Shown: positions 9,592 to 17,392 of the stretch, piece after piece | Layout: every line of letters begins with the position of its first letter | Position numbering within the stretch: the stretch's first letter is position 1 | NCBI RefSeq assembly: GCF_000400505.1 | Contig: NZ_CM001857.1 | Coordinates: forward strand, 3,654,390 to 3,718,389 | Length of the DNA stretch: 64,000 nt | DNA from: Musicola paradisiaca NCPPB 2511 | GTDB taxonomy: Bacteria > Pseudomonadota > Gammaproteobacteria > Enterobacterales > Enterobacteriaceae | Direction: 5' to 3' | Program-made: the position numbers and the translations under genes | Notes under the pieces: generated by a model | What the model was told of the DNA's origin: nothing | Databases searched by the model: none | Seen by the model: the letters and a program-made list of their open reading frames with translations, nothing else

Positions 9592-9616
9592 GGAATGATA
9601 ATCACTATCATTATTC
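9592..9616 (+). promoter_or_regulatory. Fur-box-like site upstream of efeU
   Basis: The nearly palindromic run GAATGATAATCACTATCATT plus flanking TATTC matches two overlapping Fur hexamer arrays (GATAATnATTATC-like). It lies about 75-100 nt upstream of the efeU start. Together with the opposite site near 9430, it makes this a divergent iron-regulated promoter region. Confidence 0.75.
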
Positions 9617-9690
9617 ATTTACCTATATTTACACAGCCTCGCTACGCCTGAACCCTGGCGCTGCCGGTAGGGCTTGTTAAGGGGTCATCC

Positions 9691-10536
9691 ATGTTCGTTC
9701 CCTTATTAATCATGTTTCGCGAAGGGCTGGAGGCGGCGCTGATCGTCAGCCTGATCGCCAGCTATTTGAAACGTACCCAGCGCGAGCAGTGGTTGGGCGC
9801 GGTCTGGGTCGGCGTCGCTCTGGCCGTGACGCTGTGTCTGGCGCTCGGCCTGTTCATCAACGCCACCACCGGCGAATTTCCACAGAAACAACAGGAGCTG
9901 TTCGAAGGCATCGTGGCGGTGCTGGCCGTCGCCATCCTGACCTACATGGTGTTCTGGATGCGCCGGGTTTCCCGCTCGGTAAAACTGCATCTGGAAGGCG
10001 CTATCGATCAGGCGCTCGGCGCCAGTAAGCGTCAGGGCTGGGCATTGGTGGCGATGGTATTTTTCGCCGTAGCGCGCGAAGGGCTGGAGTCGGTATTTTT
10101 CCTGCTGGCGGCCTTTCAGCAGGATGTCGGCGCCGCCGCGCCGTTCGGCGCCGTGCTCGGGCTGCTGTGCGCCATCATCGTAGGCGCGATGATCTACTGG
10201 GGCGGCGTAAAACTGCATCTGGCCAAATTCTTCAAATGGAGCGGGCTGTTCATCCTGTTCGTCGCCGCCGGGCTGGCCGCGGGCGCAATCCGCGCCTTCC
10301 ACGAAGCCGGATGGTGGAATCACTTGCAGGAAGTGGCGTTTGATTTCAGCGCCACGCTGTCCACTCACACCCTGTTCGGCACCCTGCTGGAGGGCATTTT
10401 CGGCTATCAGGAAACCCCCAGCGTCAGCGAAGTGGTGGTCTACTTCCTGTATCTGCTGCCGGCGCTGATGTTCTTTTTCCTTCCGCGACGCCCGGTGACA
10501 ATATCGCCCCCGGCGCAGCGTAATACCCATCATTAA
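9691..10536 (+). CDS. efeU: EfeU, iron permease of the FTR1 family
   Basis: A 281-aa integral membrane protein with about seven hydrophobic segments. The two diagnostic REGLE motifs of FTR1/EfeU permeases are present, FREGLEAAL at residues 9-17 and AREGLESV near residue 130. It transports iron across the inner membrane as part of EfeUOB, which is best known for ferrous uptake at acidic pH. The start follows AAGGGG, and a Fur-like site lies upstream. It is full length, unlike the frameshifted efeU of some laboratory E. coli strains. efeO starts 18 nt downstream. Confidence 0.95.
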   Translation: MFVPLLIMFREGLEAALIVSLIASYLKRTQREQWLGAVWVGVALAVTLCLALGLFINATTGEFPQKQQELFEGIVAVLAVAILTYMVFWMRRVSRSVKLHLEGAIDQALGASKRQGWALVAMVFFAVAREGLESVFFLLAAFQQDVGAAAPFGAVLGLLCAIIVGAMIYWGGVKLHLAKFFKWSGLFILFVAAGLAAGAIRAFHEAGWWNHLQEVAFDFSATLSTHTLFGTLLEGIFGYQETPSVSEVVVYFLYLLPALMFFFLPRRPVTISPPAQRNTHH

Positions 10537-10554
10537 TCGAAAAGGGATCTGTCT

Positions 10555-11679
10555 ATGTCTACACCGTTTTTTCGCCGTTCCGCGCTGTGCGCCGCACTGC
10601 TGACCTTCCCGGCCGTTGATGCGCTGGCGGCGGATGTCCCCCAGATCAAAATCACCGTCAATGATAAACAGTGCGAACCGATGCAGGTCACGGTGGCGGC
10701 GGGCAAAACGCAGTTCGTGGTGTATAACGCCAGCCAGAAAAACCTGGAGTGGGAAATTCTCAAAGGCGTCATGGTGGTGGAGGAGCGTGAAAATATCGCG
10801 CCGGGCTTCACCCAGAAAATGACCGCCAATCTGGAGACCGGCGAATACGACATGACCTGCGGCCTGCTCAGTAATCCGAGAGGCAAGCTGATCGTCACGG
10901 CGGCGGCAGGAAATACGCCGGCGGCGAAAACCAGCGTGCTCGATCTGGTCGGCCCGATTGCCGATTACAAGGTCTACGTCATCCGCGAAGTCGACGAGCT
11001 GGTCAAACAGACCAAGCAGTTCACCGACGCTATCAAGGCCGGCAAACTGGACGACGCGCGTAAGCTGTACGCGGTAGCCCGTCAGCACTATGAACGTATT
11101 GAGCCCATTGCCGAACTGTTCTCCGATCTCGATGAAAAAATCGACGCCCGTGAAGATGACTATGAGAAAAAAGCCGCCGATCCGAATTTCACCGGCTTCC
11201 ATCGTCTGGAAAAAGCGCTGTTTGCCGACCATTCGGTCAAGGGATCGGAACAGTACGCCGACCAACTGTACGGCGACGTGTTAGAGCTGCAGAAACGCAT
11301 CGCCAGCCTGACCTTCCCTCCCGCCAAGGTAGTGGGTGGCGCCGCCGGGCTGATTGAAGAAGTGGCCGCCACCAAGATCAGCGGCGAGGAAGATCGCTAT
11401 AGCCGTACCGATCTGTGGGATTTCCAGGCCAATGTCGACGGCGCGCAGAAGATCGTCAACCTGCTGCGACCACTGCTGGAGAAGGCCAATAAGCCCTTGT
11501 TGAGCAAGGTCGACGCCAACTTCAAAACCGTAGACGGCATTCTGGCGAAGTACAAAACCCAAGACGGCTATCAATCTTACGAGAAACTGACCGACGCCGA
11601 CCGCAACGCACTCAAAGGGCCGATCACCACGCTGGCGGAAGACCTGTCCCAACTGCGCGGCGTATTGGGTCTGGATTAA
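10555..11679 (+). CDS. efeO: EfeO, periplasmic cupredoxin/M75 iron-uptake component
   Basis: A 374-aa secreted protein with signal peptide [23 protein letters not shown]. An N-terminal cupredoxin-like domain (about residues 28-120, with the Cys of DKQCEPM and the DMTCGLLSN stretch) is followed by a C-terminal imelysin/M75 domain carrying the HxxE metal motif in FHRLEKALF near residue 215. This is the long, two-domain EfeO form. It works with EfeB and EfeU in the periplasm to bind and deliver iron. The gene sits 18 nt after efeU and 11 nt before efeB. Confidence 0.95.
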   Translation: MSTPFFRRSALCAALLTFPAVDALAADVPQIKITVNDKQCEPMQVTVAAGKTQFVVYNASQKNLEWEILKGVMVVEERENIAPGFTQKMTANLETGEYDMTCGLLSNPRGKLIVTAAAGNTPAAKTSVLDLVGPIADYKVYVIREVDELVKQTKQFTDAIKAGKLDDARKLYAVARQHYERIEPIAELFSDLDEKIDAREDDYEKKAADPNFTGFHRLEKALFADHSVKGSEQYADQLYGDVLELQKRIASLTFPPAKVVGGAAGLIEEVAATKISGEEDRYSRTDLWDFQANVDGAQKIVNLLRPLLEKANKPLLSKVDANFKTVDGILAKYKTQDGYQSYEKLTDADRNALKGPITTLAEDLSQLRGVLGLD

Positions 11680-11690
11680 GGCGAAGCACC

Positions 11691-12986
11691 ATGAGCGACA
11701 AAAACGGCCCGTACCGCGGGCCTCACTGTGAACAGGCGGCGTCTCCCGCACGTCGTCGGCTGTTGCAAGGGCTGGGCATGATGGGTGGCGCGTTGATGCT
11801 GGGCGGCAACCGTCCGGCGCACGCGGAAACGCAGCCGCAGACGGCACAGGATGAACGTTGGGAAACGCAACCGTTCCACGGCCCCCATCAGGCCGGCGTG
11901 CTCACACCGCAACAGGCGGCGATGATGCTGGTTGCCTTCGACATCCTGGCGCCCCATCGCCAGGATTTAACCCGCCTGTTCAAACTGCTGACGCAGCGTA
12001 TCGCCTTCCTGACGCAGGGCGGCAAAGCAGAGGATATCGATCCGCGCCTGCCGCCCCTCGATTCCGGCATCATGGGCCCGGAGATCTACCCGGATAATCT
12101 CACCGTCACCGTTTCCGTCGGCGCATCGCTGTTTGACGATCGTTTTGGGTTACAGACACTCAAGCCACTGAAATTGCAGCGTATGACCCGTTTTCCAAAC
12201 GACTCTCTGGATGCCGAACTGTGTCACGGCGATCTGTTGCTGCAAATCTGCGCCAATACCAACGAAACCGTACTGCACGCCCTGCGCGACATCATCAAAC
12301 AGACGCCGGATCTGCTCAGCGTGCGTTGGAAACGGGAAGGGTTCATCTCCGCACATGCCGCACGCAGCAAAGGCCAGGAAACGCCGATCAACCTGCTGGG
12401 TTTCAAGGACGGCACCGGCAACCCGGACAGCGGTGACGCCACGCTGATGGAACGCATCGTTTGGGTCGCCCCGCAATCCGGCGAACCGGCATGGGCTGTC
12501 GGCGGCAGCTATCAGGCGGCGCGTATCATCCGTTTCCATGTGGAATTTTGGGATCGCACGCCGCTCAAGGAACAGCAGACCATTTTCGGCCGTGAGAAAC
12601 ACAGCGGCGCGCCGCTTGGTATGAAAAACGAGCACGACACACCGGACTACAGCCAGGATCCAGAAGGTAAAGTGATCCCATTGGACTCACACATTCGCCT
12701 GGCCAACCCGCGCACGCCGGAAACACAGGCGAATCTGATGCTGCGTCGCGGTTATAGCTATTCACTCGGCGTATCCCGTTCCGGTCAGCTCGACATGGGG
12801 TTATTGTTTGTTTGCTATCAGTCCGATCTGGAAAAAGGGTTTATTACGGTACAGCAGAAATTAAACGGCGAACCGCTGGAGGAATATATTAAACCGATCG
12901 GCGGCGGTTATTTCTTTGTTTTACCGGGCGTCAAAAACAGCGACGACTTTCTGGCCAGCGGATTATTATCAACATCCTTTTCATGA
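11691..12986 (+). CDS. efeB: EfeB, Tat-exported DyP-type haem peroxidase
   Basis: A 431-aa DyP-type peroxidase. The N-terminus has a twin-arginine signal ([14 protein letters not shown] at about residues 20-33). The DyP signature GFKDGTGN occurs near residue 238, containing the distal catalytic Asp, with the conserved RRGYSY region nearer the C-terminus. It is the last gene of efeUOB, folded in the cytoplasm with haem and exported by Tat. Proposed roles in the literature include ferrous oxidation and iron removal from haem. A hairpin at 13039-13070 follows. Confidence 0.95.
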   Translation: MSDKNGPYRGPHCEQAASPARRRLLQGLGMMGGALMLGGNRPAHAETQPQTAQDERWETQPFHGPHQAGVLTPQQAAMMLVAFDILAPHRQDLTRLFKLLTQRIAFLTQGGKAEDIDPRLPPLDSGIMGPEIYPDNLTVTVSVGASLFDDRFGLQTLKPLKLQRMTRFPNDSLDAELCHGDLLLQICANTNETVLHALRDIIKQTPDLLSVRWKREGFISAHAARSKGQETPINLLGFKDGTGNPDSGDATLMERIVWVAPQSGEPAWAVGGSYQAARIIRFHVEFWDRTPLKEQQTIFGREKHSGAPLGMKNEHDTPDYSQDPEGKVIPLDSHIRLANPRTPETQANLMLRRGYSYSLGVSRSGQLDMGLLFVCYQSDLEKGFITVQQKLNGEPLEEYIKPIGGGYFFVLPGVKNSDDFLASGLLSTSFS

Positions 12987-13038
12987 GGTAAATATTCGAG
13001 AAATAACGATAACGCTGACGCCATCGATATTAAAAACC

Positions 13039-13070
13039 ATCAATCCGGTGCATATTGACACCGGATTGAT
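13039..13070. terminator. Hairpin terminator between efeB and the cystatin-like gene
   Basis: The perfect 12-bp inverted repeat ATCAATCCGGTG / CACCGGATTGAT has an 8-nt loop and lies between convergent genes. Confidence 0.7.
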
Positions 13071-13101
13071 ATACCACTCCGCCGTATTATCGGCCCTGAT
13101 A

Positions 13102-13395
13102 TCAGGAAGTATGGGTAGTATGCTGCGGAGGCACATCCTCAAACGCGGTAATATGCGTATCGCCCTTCAGCGGCTGATAAACATAGACTTTGACGATTTT
13201 AGTCGGCGCCTCTGGATAAACGGCTACCGCTTTGGTCAAAAAGGAATAATTGGTGCCGTTCACGACCTGTGTAGCGACGAACAGCGGCGTGTAGTGCACG
13301 CCCAGCAAGCGCCCTACCACGGTTTCAAATAACGATTTATCCGTCGCATCCAGATCGTGAAACGGAGTCCAGCCACCAGCGAGTTGAGTTGCCAT
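13102..13395 (-). CDS. Cystatin/stefin-like small protein, possible cysteine-protease inhibitor
   Basis: A 97-aa protein without signal peptide. The ATG at 13395 is preceded by AAGGTG at good spacing; a GTG three codons earlier is possible. Three features line up with stefins: a Gly-Gly near the N-terminus (AGGW, residues 6-9), the central QVVNGTNY at 43-50 matching the QVVAGTNY first hairpin, and a second hairpin-like QPLKGD near 76-81. Spacing and size also match type-1 cystatins, which block papain-like proteases by inserting these loops in the active site. Whether it acts on plant or bacterial proteases is unknown. It is convergent with efeB and not part of that operon. Confidence 0.7.
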   Translation of the reverse strand: MATQLAGGWTPFHDLDATDKSLFETVVGRLLGVHYTPLFVATQVVNGTNYSFLTKAVAVYPEAPTKIVKVYVYQPLKGDTHITAFEDVPPQHTTHTS

Positions 13396-13400
13396 TATTT

Positions 13401-14090
13401 TCACCTTATCAAGTAGATAAATTCACATCCTGAATATTTGAGTTGCAAACGCAAAGAGCCCTCCGAAATTAACCCAGAAAAAATAAGAGCCAGGAGCGCC
13501 ATCAATACGCCAGCAATTAAAACACAAGGTATATACCAGTTCGTTCTTCGGTTGTTCCCCAAAGAACGATGAAATAAGCGTAGTTGCGGAGTGAATAACC
13601 GGCAAGGACAGAAATAGCATTTAATATAGTAATAAAATCGAAAAAATATATTTACTAAACAATGAAACCTCATCCACCAACAGCAAATAATTAGTCTAAT
13701 TAGTATTAATGTTATTATCAGGAATAATTCATTTAAATATCATCAATATCACTCTCGTATCTATACCCCCAATAATTCGCGTGGCAGATAGGTGATAATT
13801 TCGATGCGCGGATTCCCGCGAGTCATGCCGACGAACGAACACCGACGGCACCCTGTCATGCAGGTTGGTGCAAACCTTTGCCGGTGCGGCTACGGGCAAC
13901 TACCGCGAGCCCATCGGCGTGAACCAAGCGGAGATGAAGGTTTCAACCCGGGAACGATCCCAAACAACAGCGGCATAGCCCCATGGAAGAGGCATCACGA
14001 TGCCGCCGTCTTTGCCCATTAACGCATCGCCCGCCGTCTCAAATACTACGGTGCGGCCTGCCGGGTTAAGCGAGAGACTCGCCCTGATAC
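13401..14090. other. Gene-poor, AT-rich region with only weak open frames
   Basis: Minus-strand open frames at 13401-13673 (90 aa) and 13423-13620 (65 aa) overlap in different frames. Each has part of a hydrophobic protein, for example CVLIAGVLMALLALIFSG in the first. One could be a small membrane protein with a frameshift, but neither is convincing. A further minus-strand frame at 13900-14196 has no recognised homology and overlaps the next gene. No RNA gene or repeat was recognised. Confidence 0.4.
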
Positions 14091-14918
14091 TCAATCGTGG
14101 CCGTTGATCGGCTGACGCGACCCCGGACACACCAACTGACGGCTCTTGATGTGGTACATCTCCAGATCGGCGCGCAGGAAAAACGCCATTTCCCATGGGT
14201 TCTTGTTGATGAAGGCATGGCGAACTTCCTCAAACAACGGCGTGTCATGGGCAATCAGGTGGGCATCCCCCTCAATCAGGGTGTAATTCCACTCGATTGA
14301 GCGCTCAAAGGTGTAACGTGCGCGCTCGTCCATGGCGAAGAAACAGTGGGGATTGCGTTTCAGCTGTTTGGATTTGAAGGTTTCCGGGAAGGTAATCAGG
14401 AAAACGTCATCCTCCACCGAGGAGAGGAACGCCAGTACCGTGGTATGCGGCTGCTCTTCCGCCATCGTCACCAGCACGCCCACCTTGTTGGAAAAATCAC
14501 GGTTTTCGGTGTCCGGCAAGGTCAGCAACGGCGTATAAGGCACCGGATGTTCCGGCCGTTCATCACGGGGATAGGCATAGCCCGGCTCACGAATCTCCAG
14601 CACTACGCTCAGGCCGTACATCAACTGGCACTCACGCGGCGTCAGCAACACCCAGTCCTCCTCCACCGCGGCCACCCGGCCTTTGTAGGAGGCGCGGTAT
14701 ACCGAGATGTTGGCATCGAACTCATCCACGCCGGTACGGTTGTCCAGATGCAGCGTCGCCAGATCGCCCACCGCCAGTGCATGCCCCTTGGGGAAAAACA
14801 CCTTTAGGCTATTGTCACTACGGGGATAAACCCCGCAAACGTGGATTACCACATTGCCGTGCTGATAGGCAGCCAAAACGCCAAGCACTTGTTTGCCAAG
14901 AAAATGCACCAAATTCAT
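14091..14918 (-). CDS. PNPOx-like split-barrel protein with an extra N-terminal domain
   Basis: A 275-aa cytoplasmic protein. The C-terminal half (about residues 120-260) resembles the pyridoxamine-5'-phosphate oxidase-like split barrel: VGVLVTMAEEQPHTTVLAF, FLITFPETFKSKQLKRNPH, then an AMDERARYTFERS and EWNYTLIEGDAHLI stretch. The first 110 residues form a beta-rich region I cannot assign with confidence. Members of this superfamily bind FMN, F420 or haem, and no specific reaction can be deduced here. The start at 14918 has AAGG upstream. It appears to be monocistronic. Confidence 0.7.
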   Translation of the reverse strand: MNLVHFLGKQVLGVLAAYQHGNVVIHVCGVYPRSDNSLKVFFPKGHALAVGDLATLHLDNRTGVDEFDANISVYRASYKGRVAAVEEDWVLLTPRECQLMYGLSVVLEIREPGYAYPRDERPEHPVPYTPLLTLPDTENRDFSNKVGVLVTMAEEQPHTTVLAFLSSVEDDVFLITFPETFKSKQLKRNPHCFFAMDERARYTFERSIEWNYTLIEGDAHLIAHDTPLFEEVRHAFINKNPWEMAFFLRADLEMYHIKSRQLVCPGSRQPINGHD

Positions 14919-15224
14919 ATTGCAGCACCTTGTTATGTTGGGAGGATATCGAGGCTTCCGCCGCGCCGAAAAACGGCCGACCCGCGCATCCCCATTGCCT
15001 GCTATTTTCGCCAGGCCCTAAAACCCGCGCCTGACGCCATTCAGAAGCCATTCAGAAGCTATTCATCATAATACGAAACAACGCCCCGGCTGCACGACGC
15101 CCCCGAATAATGTGTGAAAAATACTCACATGTATGTGATTTTTTCGCCAGGGATATTCCCATTTCACACCGTTATGCTCGGAGGGTCTTTTCCACAGAGG
15201 GTATCGACATGAGAGGGTATCGCC

Positions 15225-15947
15225 ATGAATGACCTGATGATTATGCTGCTGGGCCTGTTCGCCGGCAGCCTCAGCGGAATTATCGGCACCGGCGGCTCGA
15301 TCGTGCTACTGCCCGCATTGGCCTGGGCATTCAGCCCGCAGATCGCGGTTCCCATCATGGCCATCGCCGCACTGATGAGCAACCTGTCCAAAGTCGTGTT
15401 ATGGCGCAGCGCCATCCATCTACGCGCCTTGCTCTGCTACAGCCTGCCCGGTGTTCCGGCGGCCGTTATCGGCGCAGGGCTGCTGTGGATCATGCCGGTC
15501 GCTGTTTCCAGCCTGTGCATCGGCCTGTTTTTCCTGCTGTTGATCCCGCTGCGCCGACTGGCGCAACAGCACGCCGTCACCCTAACGGACGGCCAGTTGG
15601 CGACCGCAGGCGGCGTGGTGGGATTTCTCACCGGCGTGGTTTTTTCCACCGGCCCGCTGATGCTGCCGGTATTCGCCGGCTACGGATTGCTGAAAGGCGC
15701 GCTGATCGCCACCGAAGCGGCGGCCTCGCTGCTGCTCTATCTCACCAAACTATCCACCTTCGGTGCGATCGGCGCCCTGCCCGCCACTACGCTGCTGTAC
15801 GGCGTGCTGATCGGGCTGACGCAAGTCGCCGGCGTATTCCTCGGCAAACGCTTCGTGCTGCGCCTGTCCGATCGCCAGTTTCAGCGACTGCTGGACACCA
15901 TGCTGCTGATCGCCGGGTTATCGATGCTGTGGGGCGGCGCTCGCTAA
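15225..15947 (+). CDS. TauE/SafE (TSUP) family membrane permease
   Basis: A 240-aa protein with about eight hydrophobic segments in two halves. The TSUP-type glycine-rich start is GLFAGSLSGIIGTGGSIVLLP, with its counterpart ATAGGVVGFLTGVVFSTGP in the second half. The family moves sulfur or organic anions (sulfite, sulfoacetate, thiosulfate) across the inner membrane; the substrate here is unknown. It overlaps the convergent Nudix gene by 4 nt at the 3' end. The ATG at 15225 is the natural start, because an ATG at 15210 has a weaker context. Confidence 0.8.
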   Translation: MNDLMIMLLGLFAGSLSGIIGTGGSIVLLPALAWAFSPQIAVPIMAIAALMSNLSKVVLWRSAIHLRALLCYSLPGVPAAVIGAGLLWIMPVAVSSLCIGLFFLLLIPLRRLAQQHAVTLTDGQLATAGGVVGFLTGVVFSTGPLMLPVFAGYGLLKGALIATEAAASLLLYLTKLSTFGAIGALPATTLLYGVLIGLTQVAGVFLGKRFVLRLSDRQFQRLLDTMLLIAGLSMLWGGAR

Positions 15948-16387
15948 CGCAGCGTCAGGAAGTAATCAAGGTAATGGCGATATTCATCGCCCAGCGGCGG
16001 CAATGAAGAAAAATCGAAAAAACGCACGTCGTGGGACTCGGTCTTATCCACCTGGATCTCGCCGTGATAATGCCGGGAAACATACAACGCGGTAATGACG
16101 TAAATCTGATCCTGATTCGCCAGGGTAAAAAAGTGCTCGGGGCCGGAGAACACCCGCAGAAAAACCAGATCCTTCAGCTCAAGCCCGGTTTCCTCGCGCA
16201 CTTCGCGTCGGGCGGTATCCTCCAGCGACTCTCCCAGCTCCAGCAAGCCGCCGGGCAATCCCCAACAGCCGTCGGTGCGGTGCTGCAACAGCACCTGGCG
16301 GTCGCGGTTAAGGATGATCACGTTCGATCCCGCCAGCAACAGTGGTTGATGGCCGATTAACCGCCGCATGCTCTGCACGTAATTCAT
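15944..16387 (-). CDS. Nudix hydrolase
   Basis: A 147-aa single-domain protein with a complete Nudix box, GLLELGESLEDTARREVREE followed by TGL at about residues 46-68. All metal-binding glutamates are present. These enzymes hydrolyse nucleoside diphosphates linked to another moiety; the substrate is not predictable here. It is convergent and slightly overlapping with the TSUP permease gene. Confidence 0.9.
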   Translation of the reverse strand: MNYVQSMRRLIGHQPLLLAGSNVIILNRDRQVLLQHRTDGCWGLPGGLLELGESLEDTARREVREETGLELKDLVFLRVFSGPEHFFTLANQDQIYVITALYVSRHYHGEIQVDKTESHDVRFFDFSSLPPLGDEYRHYLDYFLTLR

Positions 16388-16444
16388 TCATTTTCCACTT
16401 CTTTTGTCGCTCGTCGCCCACAGCGTAGCCCGGTTATATGACAA

Positions 16445-17338
16445 TCAGACGCCGCTATCGCGCCCTTGCGCCAACAGCCAGTCCTCAAACCGGTGGTGCA
16501 GCCGGGTTTTCGCCACCCCGGCGGGCGTCAGCAGAAAATAAGTGCGTTGGGCGATACGCAGCGATGCCAGCGGCGCCGTCAATCGCCCCAGTTCACAGTC
16601 CCGCGCCAACAGCGGCAACGGCGCCGGGGCGATGCCCAGCCCGTCGATCAAGGCGGCGTAAGTGACATAAAAATGATCGAAGCGCAGCCAGTTCAGGTTG
16701 CCGCGGTCGATGAATCCCGCCAGGTCGAACAGCTGCTGCCAGTAGCCGGGGCGCGTCTCCGTATCGATCAGAGTGTGACCCGCCAGATCATCCAGCGTAT
16801 ACAGCGGCTGTCGTTCCAGCAGCGAAGGCGCCGCCAGCAGCGTGTAGTATTCGTTCATGAACGGCTGCGCCGTGAAGCGGTCGTTATTGAACGCGCCGAG
16901 CCGGATCACCAAATCAAACCCGCTGGTCATCGCCAGTTGTTGCGTCGTGGCGGTATGGATCTGGATCAAGGTGCCGGGGTTGTGCTGATAGAACGCCGGC
17001 AATCTCGGCGCCAGCCAACGCATGGTAAAGGTGGCGGGCGCGCTGATACGCAATAGCTGGGTCGCCTCGCCGCGGCCGTAGCGCCGGGCGGCCTCATCGA
17101 TACCGGCCAACGCATCGCCCATTTCTTTGGCGAACGCCTGCGCGTGCAGCGTCGGCACCATGCACTGACCGGAACGCACAAACAGCGTTTGCCCCAACCA
17201 GGCTTCCAGAATACGGATCTGCCGGCTGACCGCGCCGTGGGTAATATGCAGTTCTTCGGCGGCGGCGGTATAACTCCCGGCGCGGCAGGCGGCCAGAAAC
17301 GCTTTCAGGGCGGGTAAGGGAGGAATGCGGGAAGTCAT
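16445..17338 (-). CDS. LysR-family transcriptional regulator (GcvA-like)
   Basis: A 297-aa regulator. The winged HTH is at the N-terminus (ALKAFLAACRAGSYTAAAEE, then ITHGAVSRQIRILEAWLG), followed by the two-lobed effector domain from about residue 92. I chose the start at 17338 (MTSRIPPLPAL) because GGAG lies 8 nt upstream and this is the usual start for GcvA-like members; a start at 17371 is less likely. It is flanked by the Nudix gene and the PRD regulator on the same strand, and no divergent target gene adjoins it, so the target is unknown. Confidence 0.9.
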   Translation of the reverse strand: MTSRIPPLPALKAFLAACRAGSYTAAAEELHITHGAVSRQIRILEAWLGQTLFVRSGQCMVPTLHAQAFAKEMGDALAGIDEAARRYGRGEATQLLRISAPATFTMRWLAPRLPAFYQHNPGTLIQIHTATTQQLAMTSGFDLVIRLGAFNNDRFTAQPFMNEYYTLLAAPSLLERQPLYTLDDLAGHTLIDTETRPGYWQQLFDLAGFIDRGNLNWLRFDHFYVTYAALIDGLGIAPAPLPLLARDCELGRLTAPLASLRIAQRTYFLLTPAGVAKTRLHHRFEDWLLAQGRDSGV

Positions 17339-17392
17339 GTTATCTCCGGAGCCGAAAAGACACCGCCCCACTCTACTGCCGTTGCGACGTTG

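Noticed and set aside
9706-11265. A 519-aa minus-strand open frame across efeU and efeO
   Set aside because: It spans two well-supported genes in antisense and has low-complexity composition.
13401-13673. Small membrane protein upstream of the cystatin-like gene
   Set aside because: Two competing frames each contain only part of a hydrophobic protein, so I could not decide between a frameshifted gene and chance; listed only as an uncertain region.
13900-14196. A 98-aa minus-strand frame near the PNPOx gene
   Set aside because: Overlaps the 3' end of a supported gene, lacks a ribosome-binding site, and shows no recognised domain.
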